Source of the DNA: Companilactobacillus formosensis
Lineage (GTDB): Bacteria > Bacillota > Bacilli > Lactobacillales > Lactobacillaceae
Length of the DNA stretch: 64,000 nt
Direction: 5' to 3'
NCBI RefSeq assembly: GCF_005405305.1
Contig: NZ_BJDU01000008.1
Span: 61,339-125,338 of the forward strand
The number at the start of each line of letters is the position of its first letter. The stretch's first letter is position 1. The position numbers and the translations under genes are program-made. This document shows positions 18,254-27,322 of this stretch, piece by piece. The notes under the pieces were generated by a model. It did no database searches and had not been told where the DNA came from. It saw only the letters and a list, made by a program, of their open reading frames with translations.

Positions 18254-19186
18254 ATGACTAAATATATTCTCAGAAGAATTTTTTATTTATTCTTGACCCT
18301 CTTCATTATTGCGACAATAACTTTCTTCCTGATGAAGATGCTTCCTGGTACACCGTTCTCTAACCAGAACCGTATGTCCGCGGAACAATTGAAGATCGTT
18401 AAAGCCCAATATGGATTGGATCAATCAGTATTTGTTCAATATGTTCGTTATCTTGGTGGGTTATTACAAGGAAATCTTGGTACTTCCTTCCAATTCAACA
18501 ATGAACCCGTTACATTATTAATCGGTCAAAGACTTGCTCCATCAATGCAAATTGGTGCTCAAGCTATGATTGTTGGTACTATCTTCGGTATCTTGCTTGG
18601 TGCCGTTGCTGCTATTCGTAAAAACACATGGGTTGATACACTTGCAACATTCGTTTCAATTCTTGGTCTATCAATTCCATCTTTCGTTTTAGCCGTTTTA
18701 CTTCAGTTCTACCTAGCCTACAAATGGAAGATTTACCCAGTTGCTCTATGGGACAACTTCCAATCAAGTGTCCTTCCAACAATTGCTCTAGCCGCATTGC
18801 CATTAGGTACTGTTGCTCGTTTCATGAGAACCGAAATGGTGGACGTTTTGAGTAGTGATTATATCGAATTAGCCAAATCAAAAGGTAACTCTAACTGGAA
18901 AGTTGTTACAAAGCACGCTTTACGTAATTCATTGATTCCAGTTGTTACTATCATCGGTCCAATGGCTGTTTCTGTTATGACTGGTTCCATGGTTGTTGAG
19001 AATATCTTCTCAATTCCTGGTATTGGTGAACAATTCGTTAAATCAATTACTACAAATGATTACCCTACTATCATGGGTCTTACAATCTTCTATTCATTCT
19101 TATTAATCATAGTTTACTTGATCGTCGATATCCTTTATGGACTAATCGATCCAAGAATTAGACTAGGAAACGGAGGTAAAGAATAA
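18254..19186 (+). CDS. oppB: Oligopeptide ABC transporter permease
   Basis: 310 residues with six transmembrane segments, the first at residues 9-29, and the EAA loop motif (SDYIELAKSKGNSNWKVVTKHALRNSLIPVV region) that docks on the ATPases. Typical OppB length and N-terminal half. It starts 23 bases after oppA and its stop overlaps the oppC start by one base (TAATG). Confidence 0.96.
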   Translation: MTKYILRRIFYLFLTLFIIATITFFLMKMLPGTPFSNQNRMSAEQLKIVKAQYGLDQSVFVQYVRYLGGLLQGNLGTSFQFNNEPVTLLIGQRLAPSMQIGAQAMIVGTIFGILLGAVAAIRKNTWVDTLATFVSILGLSIPSFVLAVLLQFYLAYKWKIYPVALWDNFQSSVLPTIALAALPLGTVARFMRTEMVDVLSSDYIELAKSKGNSNWKVVTKHALRNSLIPVVTIIGPMAVSVMTGSMVVENIFSIPGIGEQFVKSITTNDYPTIMGLTIFYSFLLIIVYLIVDILYGLIDPRIRLGNGGKE

Positions 19187-20211
19187 TGGAACAAATTCCT
19201 CAAATTCCTAAGGAAAAATTTAAATTAGTTCATGATGATAACAACAAAGAGCAAGAAAAGCTTGGTACTCCTTCACTAACTTATATGCAAGATGTTCGCC
19301 GTCGTTTGTTCAAAAACAAGGTCGCCGTTGTCTGCTTAACTTTGTTATCAATTATCGTTTTAATCTCTGTCTTTGCCCCAATCATCGCACCACACAATCC
19401 TAATGCTCAACAAGTTACTATGTCTAACTTGCCTCCTAAACTAGGTCAATTGAACATCCCTGGATTCAATGGTTATCAAAACATGGGTGGTCACATGGTT
19501 GATGCTTATAAGCAAGCTGGTGCCCCTAAAGATGCTTTCTATCTTCTAGGTACTGACTACCTTGGCCGTGATCTTCTTTCAAGAATCATCTACGGTACTA
19601 GACTTTCACTAGTCGTTGCTGTTCTTGCTACATTAGTTGATCTTCTAATCGGAGTGCCTTATGGTATCGTTTCTGGTTGGAAAGGTGGCAAAACTGATAC
19701 ATTCATGCAACGTATCGTTGAAATTGTTTCATCAATCCCTAACTTGATCGTTGTTATCTTGATGATGATCGTTCTAAAACCAGGTCTAACATCTATCGTT
19801 ATTGCGATTGCGATTACTGGTTGGGTTACAATGGCGCGTCTGGTACGTGCTCAGACCTTCCAGTTGAAGGAACAAGAATACATCTTAGCTGCTAGAACAC
19901 TTGGTGAATCATCAACTAAGATTGCTACAAAGCACTTGATTCCTAACCTATCTTCAACAATTATTATTCAAACAATGTTTACAATTCCGAATGCCATTTT
20001 CTTCGAAGCTTTCTTAAGTTTCATTGGTATTGGTATTCCCGCACCAAACGCATCATTAGGTACACTTTTATCAGATGGTCAAAAAGCCTTCAGATTCTTA
20101 CCTTATCAAATGTGGGCTCCGGCTATTATCTTGAGTATTATCATGATTGCCACTAACCTTCTTGGTGATGGTCTACGTGATGCCTTTGACCCACAATCAT
20201 CTGATCATTAA
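19186..20211 (+). CDS. oppC: Oligopeptide ABC transporter permease
   Basis: 341 residues. A cytoplasmic N-terminus of about 40 residues precedes the first membrane helix, then the OppC-type periplasmic-side loop with LLGTDYLGRDLLSRIIYG and the EAA motif (EYILAARTLGES). It forms the channel with OppB. Start and stop are set by the one-base overlap with oppB and the AAGGAG-preceded oppD start. Confidence 0.96.
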   Translation: MEQIPQIPKEKFKLVHDDNNKEQEKLGTPSLTYMQDVRRRLFKNKVAVVCLTLLSIIVLISVFAPIIAPHNPNAQQVTMSNLPPKLGQLNIPGFNGYQNMGGHMVDAYKQAGAPKDAFYLLGTDYLGRDLLSRIIYGTRLSLVVAVLATLVDLLIGVPYGIVSGWKGGKTDTFMQRIVEIVSSIPNLIVVILMMIVLKPGLTSIVIAIAITGWVTMARLVRAQTFQLKEQEYILAARTLGESSTKIATKHLIPNLSSTIIIQTMFTIPNAIFFEAFLSFIGIGIPAPNASLGTLLSDGQKAFRFLPYQMWAPAIILSIIMIATNLLGDGLRDAFDPQSSDH

Positions 20212-20227
20212 CTAAGGAGAAATCGAA

Positions 20228-21274
20228 ATGGAAAAAATTCTAGAAGTAAAAGATTTACATGTAGACTTTGATACCTATAACGGTACTGTCCATGCCATTC
20301 GTGGTGTTAACTTCCATTTAAACGCCGGTGAAACCTTAGCTATTGTTGGTGAATCTGGCTCTGGTAAGTCCGTTACAGTTCGTGCCGTTCTACAATTATT
20401 GGCTTCTAACGCCAAAATTTCTAAAGGAGAAGTTCTCTATCACGGTGATGACCTTCTTCAAAAAAGTGATCAGGACATGGATAAACTCCGTGGAAATAAA
20501 ATTTCAATGATTTTCCAAGATCCCATGACTTCACTTGATCCTACTATGACAATCGGTAAACAAGTTGCGGAACCACTTTTGATTCACAACAACGTTTCCA
20601 AAAAAGATGCCCTCCAACGTGCTGAAGAAGTGCTTCGCTTGGTTGGTATCCCTAATCCTAAAGCTAGAATGAATGATTACCCTCACCAATTCTCTGGTGG
20701 TCAACGTCAACGTATCGTTATTGCGATTGCTATCGTTGATTATCCTGAAATTCTTATCGCTGATGAACCTACAACAGCCCTTGATGTTACCGTTCAAGCG
20801 CAAATCATCGATCTACTAAAAGAATTGCAACAAAAGATTGGTACTTCAATCATCTTCATTACCCACGATTTAGGTGTTGTTGCTGGTATTGCTGACCGTG
20901 TAGCTGTTATGTATGCGGGACGCTTCGTTGAATACGGAACTGTTAACGAAGTATTCTACAATCCTCAACACCCTTATACTTGGGGCTTACTTGATTCCAT
21001 GCCTACTCTAGACACTAGCGAATCTGATCGTTTGAATTCGATCCCTGGTACCCCACCAAACCTCTTGAATCCCCCAAAGGGCGATGCATTCGCTCCACGT
21101 AATAAATATGCTTTGGAAATTGACGAAGAAGAGCAACCACCATTCTTCAAAGTTTCTAAAACTCACTATGCAGCCACTTGGTTGCTACATCCAGATGCAC
21201 CAAAGGTTACCCCACCCGCCGGCATCTTAAAACGTTTTGAAAAATTCCAAAAGTTAGGAGGCAATGCTAAATAA
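20228..21274 (+). CDS. oppD: Oligopeptide ABC transporter ATP-binding protein
   Basis: 348 residues with Walker [10 protein letters not shown], signature FSGGQRQR, Walker [13 protein letters not shown], switch THDLGV and the C-terminal oligopeptide/dipeptide ABC domain ([18 protein letters not shown]). Together with OppF it powers peptide import. AAGGAG precedes the ATG; the stop overlaps oppF by one base. Confidence 0.96.
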   Translation: MEKILEVKDLHVDFDTYNGTVHAIRGVNFHLNAGETLAIVGESGSGKSVTVRAVLQLLASNAKISKGEVLYHGDDLLQKSDQDMDKLRGNKISMIFQDPMTSLDPTMTIGKQVAEPLLIHNNVSKKDALQRAEEVLRLVGIPNPKARMNDYPHQFSGGQRQRIVIAIAIVDYPEILIADEPTTALDVTVQAQIIDLLKELQQKIGTSIIFITHDLGVVAGIADRVAVMYAGRFVEYGTVNEVFYNPQHPYTWGLLDSMPTLDTSESDRLNSIPGTPPNLLNPPKGDAFAPRNKYALEIDEEEQPPFFKVSKTHYAATWLLHPDAPKVTPPAGILKRFEKFQKLGGNAK

Positions 21275-22200
21275 TGGCAGATGAAAAACAAGTAATCGTA
21301 TCCGTAAAACATCTAAAACAATATTTCAACATTGGCAAGCCTAACGAAGTTAAAGCTGTTGATGACGTTTCATTCGATATTTATAAAGGTGAAACTTTTG
21401 GCCTCGTTGGTGAATCTGGTTCTGGTAAGAGTACTACTGGACGTAGTATTATCAGACTTTACAATCCAACTGATGGACACATTTTCTTCAATGGCCAAGA
21501 CATTAGTACTATCAAGGCTCATGGAACCAAGATGAAGGAATTCCGTCGTGAAATGCAGATGATTTTCCAAGATCCTTATGCTTCATTAAACCCAAGAATG
21601 AAAGTTAAGGATATCATCGCTGAAGGTCTTGATGTCCACGGTTTAGTTAAAAATGATGAGGAACGTGACCAAAGAGTCCGTGAATTGCTCGACATGGTTA
21701 ACTTAAACCCTGAACATATGACTCGTTATCCATATGAGTTCTCTGGTGGTCAACGTCAACGTATCGGTATTGCCCGTGCTTTGGCCGTTGATCCTCAATT
21801 CATCATCGCCGATGAACCTATCTCAGCCCTTGATGTTTCTATCCAAGCCCAAGTTGTTAACTTGATGCAAGATATTCAAAAGAAACAAGGACTAACTTAT
21901 CTCTTCATCGCCCATGATCTTTCCATGGTTAAGTACATCAGTGACAGAATCGCTGTTATGTACCGTGGTAAAATCGTTGAATTAGCTGAATCCAACGAAA
22001 TTTACAACAATCCATTGCACCCCTACACACAAAGTCTTTTATCAGCTATCCCCGTCCCTGATCCAGAAGTGGAGAAGAAACGTACTAGAATCGACTTCGA
22101 CCACAAGAGTCCTTTCAAAGACGATCAAAGACTTCAAGAAGTATTACCTGGCCACTTCTTATATTGCAGTAATGAAGAGGCTAAGAAGTATCAAAAATAG
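21274..22200 (+). CDS. oppF: Oligopeptide ABC transporter ATP-binding protein
   Basis: 308 residues with Walker [10 protein letters not shown], signature FSGGQRQR, Walker B FIIADEPISALD, switch AHDLSM and the NPLHPYTQSLLSAIP C-terminal motif. The second ATPase of the Opp system. The operon ends here, with a stem-loop across the stop codon and a strong terminator about 80 bases later. Confidence 0.96.
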   Translation: MADEKQVIVSVKHLKQYFNIGKPNEVKAVDDVSFDIYKGETFGLVGESGSGKSTTGRSIIRLYNPTDGHIFFNGQDISTIKAHGTKMKEFRREMQMIFQDPYASLNPRMKVKDIIAEGLDVHGLVKNDEERDQRVRELLDMVNLNPEHMTRYPYEFSGGQRQRIGIARALAVDPQFIIADEPISALDVSIQAQVVNLMQDIQKKQGLTYLFIAHDLSMVKYISDRIAVMYRGKIVELAESNEIYNNPLHPYTQSLLSAIPVPDPEVEKKRTRIDFDHKSPFKDDQRLQEVLPGHFLYCSNEEAKKYQK

Positions 22201-22237
22201 ATTAGAAAATGAGTGCAGACATTTCCTAATCTATTCG
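22198..22237 (+). terminator. 3' stem-loop after oppF without U tract
   Basis: ATAGATTAG and CTAATCTAT arms with a further inner pairing (AAATG/CATTT) enclose an eight-base loop. No T run follows, so it may protect or process the opp mRNA rather than terminate it. Confidence 0.5.
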
Positions 22238-22282
22238 ACAAAATCCAAATCCAATACCAAACAAATATTATTTTACATAAGG

Positions 22283-22313
22283 AAAGGAGCTAGCCATTTG
22301 GCTAGCTCCTTTT
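22283..22313. terminator. Strong terminator between opp and candidate RNA A
   Basis: A 13-bp perfect stem, AAAGGAGCTAGCC with GGCTAGCTCCTTT and an ATTT loop, is followed by TTTTGTATTTG on the plus strand. On the minus strand the U tract is poorer (TTTCCTTATG), but it is the only terminator-like structure downstream of RNA A. Confidence 0.85.
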
Positions 22314-22465
22314 GTATTTGCGTTTGTCATAAGCAATTTCTTCTTTCTTTTTAAATTCTATATATTTAAGGGGGAGGATAAATATATTGAAAAAATCTTG
22401 TTTTAATTTTTAATTATCTATTTTAAATGTTTCTTGTATAGTCATTGAGTCACCTCTTGTTTCTT
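22283..22465 (-). ncRNA. Candidate small RNA A with C-rich hairpin loop
   Basis: On the minus strand an ATTATATAAG element (22473-22482) in a promoter region shared with candidate RNA B is followed by CAAGAGGTGAC, then a hairpin at 22360-22387 with a perfect 9-bp stem and the loop TCCTCCCCCT, which contains CCUCC, the complement of a ribosome-binding site. A short frame (22410-22445, MTIQETFKIDN) follows the GAGGTGAC element and could be translated. The 3' end is taken at the hairpin 22283-22313. The family assignment rests on similarity to candidates at 22850 and 46446; expression is untested. Confidence 0.55.
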
Positions 22466-22588
22466 GACTATGCTTATATAATAACGGCCAAATATGAAGT
22501 AACAATTGGGTTTTTGAGAAATAAATCGTAAGTAATTGTGAAGAAAAATCGACATTTAGTATTGTAGAAAACCTCGATTAGTGTAGGT

Positions 22589-22764
22589 ATTCCGTCCTCC
22601 ATAGCGAAGAGAATTTGGCTGGAACGATGTGGACACGACTTGGAGCCTTTGCTAAGCCCAGAACCGGGCAAAGTCTTCAAGCTCGGTCTTATTCTAAGCA
22701 ACAAGTTGCTAAGAATAATCTCACATCTGAGCCAATTTTCTTCGCTATTCCGGACTAGATAGTA
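22589..22764. repeat. Structured intergenic repeat, copy 5
   Basis: Full-length copy in the orientation opposite to copy 2: begins ATTCCGTCCTCC and ends GGACTAGATAGT. The outer arms AGCGAAGA and TCTTCGCT pair, and the inner stem (TTATTCTAAGCAAC with GTTGCTAAGAATAA) differs in sequence from the equivalent stems of copies 1 and 2 while staying paired. The remainder of the 22466-22850 gap shows nothing else. Confidence 0.78.
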
Positions 22765-22849
22765 CTTTTATTTTAAATTACTGAAATATAAAAAAATACT
22801 AACTGATTGATAGTGACAGCATTCTAAGACTAACTTAACTTGAAAAAGC

Positions 22850-23204
22850 AAAAAACTCGCCATTTCGACGAGTTTTCTTTTTTGTGATATTTGCGGGGAA
22901 CAAATATCAAATTGTTTTTTAGGAAATTAATTTTTTATATCTTTAGGGGGGAGATATTTGAAAAAGCTTTTTATCTATGTGTTTATAAGGGGATTAAACT
23001 TTTTAAAAATAGAGTATTTATATAGGGGTTTATTTCTATTCATGTGTAAAGTGAGTTATCTAAGAAAATAATATCTTACGAGCGGTTTCCAATTTCATCC
23101 GGTCACTTCTTTCAAGTAAATTCTTTATTAGGGGGGGAATTCATAATTTATATTTTTAATAATCTTATAACTAAGAACAAATTGCTTTGTTGCTTTGTTA
23201 TTTG
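22850..23204 (-). ncRNA. Candidate small RNA B with multiple C-rich hairpin loops
   Basis: Minus strand: promoter element ATTATATAAG at 23211-23220, then successive hairpins whose loops are C-rich: 23119-23141 (loop with six C), 22981-22999 (loop with CCCC), 22937-22957 (6-bp stem, loop CCCCCCTAA) and 22886-22908 (8-bp stem, loop TTCCCCG), ending in a terminator at 22852-22876 (AAAACTCG/CGAGTTTT). A GAAGTGACCGG-ATG element opens a 12-codon frame (23060-23098, MKLETARKILFS). Loop TTCCCCG is identical in the 46446 candidate while its stem differs, which supports a conserved RNA fold. Confidence 0.65.
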
Positions 23205-23373
23205 ACTATGCTTATATAATAGCGGGGATTTATGAAGTAATGATTGCTAAACTACGAATTAATTTATAACAATTTATGAAGAAATTATGACGTTATCTCA
23301 AGACTAATTAACTGAATTAGCATTTGAGCTGTTTTATACTTAAATTAAAATAATAATAAAGTGAGGGATTTTT

Positions 23374-23880
23374 ATGAAATTAACGAAAGATCAAAAAGTC
23401 GATTTGAAAGCAGCCATTGTTGCGGGGACAGCTGCTGGTATCGTTTCTGGATTTGTCAAACTAGGATGGGAAAACGTCTTACCACCTCGTACTCCCGAAC
23501 GTGATGCCGTCAACCCTCCTCAAACTTTGATGGAACAATTCGGTATTCCAAAGAAAATCACTCGTGGAACTTACACTTACTCTGAACAAAAAATGCCTTG
23601 GGCTAGTTTCTTAATGCACTTTGGTTTCTCCACTTCATTTGCCATTATTTATGAAGTTTTGTCAGAATATAAACCATTTATTAGAAAAGGATCTGGTGCA
23701 ATTTTCGGTTTGGCCATCTGGGTAGCCTTCCATATTGGTATCATGCCTATGATGAAGACTGTTCCTAGTCCTAAAGATCAACCAACTGAAGAACACCTAT
23801 CAGAGGCTCTCGGTCACATTGCTTGGATGTGGACCAACGATATTGTCGGCCGTGAACTCTATCGTCGTTTAACTAAGTAG
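23374..23880 (+). CDS. YagU-family (DUF1440) membrane protein
   Basis: 168 residues with hydrophobic segments near residues 15-30, 78-92 and 108-126 and the family features LGWENVLPPRTPERD and a C-terminal EALGHIAWMWTNDIVGRE. Escherichia coli YagU is an inner-membrane protein linked to acid resistance; no molecular function is established. GTGAGGGA precedes the ATG. The stop is eight bases before the next start, so it is co-transcribed with the GPH symporter. Confidence 0.85.
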   Translation: MKLTKDQKVDLKAAIVAGTAAGIVSGFVKLGWENVLPPRTPERDAVNPPQTLMEQFGIPKKITRGTYTYSEQKMPWASFLMHFGFSTSFAIIYEVLSEYKPFIRKGSGAIFGLAIWVAFHIGIMPMMKTVPSPKDQPTEEHLSEALGHIAWMWTNDIVGRELYRRLTK

Positions 23881-23887
23881 GACGCTC

Positions 23888-25201
23888 TTGAATAAATGGA
23901 AAACCTCATTAACTGAACGAATCAGTTATGGTTTAAGTGATGCGGCGGATAATCTTGTCTTTCAAATGATGACCACCTATCTATTATTCTTTTACACTGA
24001 CGTTTTTGGATTGACTGCCAATGAAGTAGCCATTCTATTTGTTGTAGCTAGAACCGCTGACGTCTTTGAAAGTTTAATTATTGGTGTGATGATCGACAAT
24101 ACCCACTCTAAATGGGGCAAAAGTCGTCCCTTCTTTTTGTGGTACTCATTTCCTTATGTAGTATTCGCTGTTTTGACTTTTGTTACGCCTAATTTCCTTC
24201 CACACTCTGGGAAACTTATTTGGGCATACGTTACTTATTTAGGCTTAGGATTCTTCTACACAGCTGTTAATTTACCAATTACTTCAATCTTGCCAACAAT
24301 GACTAACAATGAACAAGAAACAACTCTCTTAGGCGTTATCAGACAATTTTGTGGTAGTTCCGTTCAAATTATCGTGGCTGTCTTTACGATTCCTCTAGTT
24401 AACTTATTTGGCCAAGGAGACCAAGAAAAAGGTTTCTTAGGGACAATTATTCTCTTTGGTATCATCTCATTAATTTTGATTTTAAATACCTTCTTCCATG
24501 TTAGAGAACGTTACACTAACAAAGAAATCAGTCATCAACCAATCTCCGAAGTTTGGAAAATGCTCAAGCAAAATAAACCTTGGATCGTTATTTCCATCGT
24601 TATCTTCTTATATTGGTTGACGACTTCAATTAAGAATCAAACGACAATTTATTACTTCAAATACGTCATCCATGATGAAAATTTGGTTTCCATCGCTAAC
24701 AGTTTTACTTTCACAGCTTTAATTGGCGTTGTCGCAATTTACTTTGTTTCGGCCAAATTAGGTAAAAAGAATACAATGCTATTAGGAATCATCACTGCCT
24801 TTGTCGGTCAATTGATTATCACTTTTGCCGCTTATACGACCAATTTGCCAATTTTATTTATTGGTATCTTCATCAACTGTATCGGTGGTGGTTTCATTAT
24901 TGGACTAGTTTCAATTATGATTGCAGATACGATTCGTTATGGAACCGCAATGGGTATTCAAGCCGAAGGTGTCTTAGCCTCGACTGACGATTTTGGCGTT
25001 AACTTAGGTTTGGGCCTCGGTGGTTTGATTACTGCTGAATCGTTGCAGCTTTCTGGTTACGTTTCAAATAAAGCTCAGACTGCTGCCACAATTTCTGCCA
25101 TCAATTTAAATTACGCTTTAATCCCCTTAATTTTATATGTCATCATGTTTTTAATTTTATTGGGATACAATGAAAAGAAAATTATTCAAGCAATTAAGTA
25201 A
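23888..25201 (+). CDS. GPH-family sugar:cation symporter
   Basis: 437 residues with about 12 transmembrane segments and the GPH/MelB signature (SYGLSDAADNLVFQMMTTYLLFFYTDVFG; the loop DNTHSKWGKSRPFFLW after helix 2). Such carriers import glycosides, pentosides or hexuronides with Na+ or H+. The start is a TTG at 23888, with AGGA upstream, chosen because no ATG fits. It follows a YagU-family gene and precedes rarA by 11 bases. Substrate unknown. Confidence 0.87.
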   Translation: MNKWKTSLTERISYGLSDAADNLVFQMMTTYLLFFYTDVFGLTANEVAILFVVARTADVFESLIIGVMIDNTHSKWGKSRPFFLWYSFPYVVFAVLTFVTPNFLPHSGKLIWAYVTYLGLGFFYTAVNLPITSILPTMTNNEQETTLLGVIRQFCGSSVQIIVAVFTIPLVNLFGQGDQEKGFLGTIILFGIISLILILNTFFHVRERYTNKEISHQPISEVWKMLKQNKPWIVISIVIFLYWLTTSIKNQTTIYYFKYVIHDENLVSIANSFTFTALIGVVAIYFVSAKLGKKNTMLLGIITAFVGQLIITFAAYTTNLPILFIGIFINCIGGGFIIGLVSIMIADTIRYGTAMGIQAEGVLASTDDFGVNLGLGLGGLITAESLQLSGYVSNKAQTAATISAINLNYALIPLILYVIMFLILLGYNEKKIIQAIK

Positions 25202-25212
25202 AGAAGGCAAAT

Positions 25213-26541
25213 ATGCAACAAGAATCTCTTTTTGCCAATTCAAATAACGATGACGATAATACTCCCCTAGCAAATCGGGTCAGACCGACGACGTTAGAGG
25301 AGTTTGTTGGTCAAAAACATTTGATTGGCGACAAAAAAATCTTACGAGAAATTATCGATCAAGATAAAATCCCTTCATTAATTTTCTGGGGGCCTCCTGG
25401 GGTTGGAAAAACTACTCTAGCTGAAATCATCGCCAAAAAAACTAAAGCCAACTTCATTACTTTCAGTGCCGTCACCAGCGGGATCAATGACATCAAAAAA
25501 GTCATGAAAGAAGCTGAGCTAAATCGAGAAATGGGGCAAAAAACTATCGTCTTCATTGATGAAATTCACCGTTTCAACAAAGCTCAACAAGACGCTTTTT
25601 TACCTTTCGTCGAAAAAGGCAGTATCACTCTAATTGGTGCTACAACGGAAAATCCTTCGTTTGAAATCAATTCTGCGCTACTTTCTCGCTGTAAAGTTTT
25701 CGTTTTAAAATCATTAACTCAAGATGATTTGATTGAATTATTAAAAAATACTTTGAATAATCCCAAAGCTTTCCAAAAAGAAATCGATATTCAAGACGAT
25801 ACCTTACAATTAATTGCCGCTTACGCTAACGGTGATGCCCGGGTGGCTTTGAATACTTTGGAAATGGCTGTTATCAATTCTCAAACAAAGGATGACAAAA
25901 TCACAGTTGATATTGATGATATCCGACAATTGCTCAATACTAAGTCACTGCGCTACGACAAAAATGGTGAAGAACACTACAACATCATTTCAGCTTTGCA
26001 CAAATCAATGCGCAATAGTGACACCGATTCAGCGATTTATTGGACTACTCGGATGCTCGAAGGTGGCGAAGATCCACTGTACATTGCTAGACGTTTAGTT
26101 CGATTTGCATCAGAGGATATTGGTTTAGCTGATACGAACGCTTTAAACGTCGCTATTAATACTTTTCAAGCTTGTCAGTTTTTAGGAATGCCTGAGTGTA
26201 ACGTCCACTTGATTGAGTGTGTAATCTACTTATCAGTCGCTCCAAAGTCAAACGCTACTTACAAGGCACTCTTAAAAGCTCAAAAAGATGTTAAAAAGTA
26301 TGGTAATTTACCCGTTCCTCTACAAATCAGAAACGCTCCTACTAAATTAATGAAAAATCTTGGCTATGGTAAGAACTATAAACTAGCTCACGACTATCAA
26401 GATAAATTGACAACCATGCAAACAGTTCCTGATGAAGTTTTAGGACATCAATATTACTCTCCAACTGAACAGGGACGAGAAAAACTCTTCAAACAGCGAA
26501 TTGATTACATAAAAAAATGGCATGAAGAACACAACAAATAA
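25213..26541 (+). CDS. rarA: Replication-associated recombination protein RarA (MgsA)
   Basis: 442-residue AAA+ ATPase: Walker A GPPGVGKTT at 60-68, Walker B VFIDEIHRFNK near 113-123, sensor-1 GATTENPSF and a C-terminal domain conserved in RarA/WRNIP1 (RRLVRFASEDIGLAD). RarA acts at stalled replication forks with clamp-loader-like activity. GAAGG precedes the ATG. It is the last gene of a short run and is followed by a terminator. Confidence 0.95.
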   Translation: MQQESLFANSNNDDDNTPLANRVRPTTLEEFVGQKHLIGDKKILREIIDQDKIPSLIFWGPPGVGKTTLAEIIAKKTKANFITFSAVTSGINDIKKVMKEAELNREMGQKTIVFIDEIHRFNKAQQDAFLPFVEKGSITLIGATTENPSFEINSALLSRCKVFVLKSLTQDDLIELLKNTLNNPKAFQKEIDIQDDTLQLIAAYANGDARVALNTLEMAVINSQTKDDKITVDIDDIRQLLNTKSLRYDKNGEEHYNIISALHKSMRNSDTDSAIYWTTRMLEGGEDPLYIARRLVRFASEDIGLADTNALNVAINTFQACQFLGMPECNVHLIECVIYLSVAPKSNATYKALLKAQKDVKKYGNLPVPLQIRNAPTKLMKNLGYGKNYKLAHDYQDKLTTMQTVPDEVLGHQYYSPTEQGREKLFKQRIDYIKKWHEEHNK

Positions 26542-26584
26542 ACCAAAAAAACTCTTATTGGAGTCTTTTCGGTTTATTTTTATA
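26542..26584 (+). terminator. Terminator after rarA
   Basis: Imperfect arms AAACC-AAAA-ACTC and GAGT-TTTT-GGTTT followed by ATTTTT just after the stop codon. Confidence 0.7.
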
Positions 26585-26690
26585 CTAATTTAATTTCTTG
26601 TTATTATTCTATGAATAAGTTAGCATAAAGTCTGTAATAAAGTACGTTTACATTTTTCTATTTTCATAAATGTTCCTTAGGAGATTCAAT

Positions 26691-27281
26691 ATGGATACAA
26701 AACAGTTATTAAAATTACTTTTAGAATCACTCTATAAATACCCTATATTACAACAGACTTTATCAAACAATTCTGAAAATAATAAAAAATCTCTCGCCTC
26801 ACTTAAGCCTTTAAGTTATGCGTTCAATAAAATTAAAGCTTTGTCAGCCAAAACTCTAATCTTCGCTCTCGTTGTTTATGCTTGGAGCCTTTTAGTTTTA
26901 ATCAGTATTGGTTTGTTTAGCTTAAGAATCAGTCCCTACTTTAGCTTTTACCTAATTCTTTTTTCATCCCTTTTATTCTTACTAATTTGGATAGTTCAAA
27001 CGTTATTGTATGGCATAATGTTTATTCTAGAACGAAGAATCTTAAAGGATTTCAAAGTATACAAGACTGAAGAATACATAAGCAATTACATCTCCGATGG
27101 AGAAAAGCACTTCAATATCCTTAACAAAAAAGAATATAAAGATATTCCTGAAAATCTACTCAATTTGATTAAAATGGATGATAGAATCTTAAGTTCTGAT
27201 TTTCAATCAAAAGGTCTAATTACTGAAATAGTAAATGTAAATTCAAATAATATTATTTATCTTCAATTCGAACCAAAATAA
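26691..27281 (+). CDS. Two-helix membrane protein of unknown function
   Basis: 196 residues from the ATG at 26691 (AGGAG seven bases upstream). Residues 1-45 are soluble, two long hydrophobic segments lie at about 56-79 and 86-112, and the C-terminal half is soluble. Poor in distinctive motifs; I do not recognise a family. It stands alone between two terminators. Confidence 0.65.
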   Translation: MDTKQLLKLLLESLYKYPILQQTLSNNSENNKKSLASLKPLSYAFNKIKALSAKTLIFALVVYAWSLLVLISIGLFSLRISPYFSFYLILFSSLLFLLIWIVQTLLYGIMFILERRILKDFKVYKTEEYISNYISDGEKHFNILNKKEYKDIPENLLNLIKMDDRILSSDFQSKGLITEIVNVNSNNIIYLQFEPK

Positions 27282-27283
27282 GA

Positions 27284-27322
27284 AAAGAGCCTTAATCAAG
27301 TCGATTAAAGCTCTTTTCTTAT
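27284..27322. terminator. Bidirectional terminator
   Basis: AAAAGAGC-TTAATC and GATTAA-GCTCTTTT arms lie between the convergent 26691 gene and PTS IID gene. Confidence 0.88.

Noticed and set aside
22172..22354. 60-codon plus-strand frame after oppF
   Set aside because: It overlaps the oppF end in another frame and runs through a stem-loop and a terminator.
22474..22704. 76-codon minus-strand frame
   Set aside because: It lies in repeat copy 5 and shares its peptide with copy 2, so it is repeat-derived, not a gene.
22440..23240. Plus-strand reading of the G-rich blocks as strong ribosome-binding sites with promoters
   Set aside because: The plus-strand TTGACT and TATAAT are only 7 bases apart, no frame follows the G runs, and the oriented terminator at 46453 favours minus-strand transcription.
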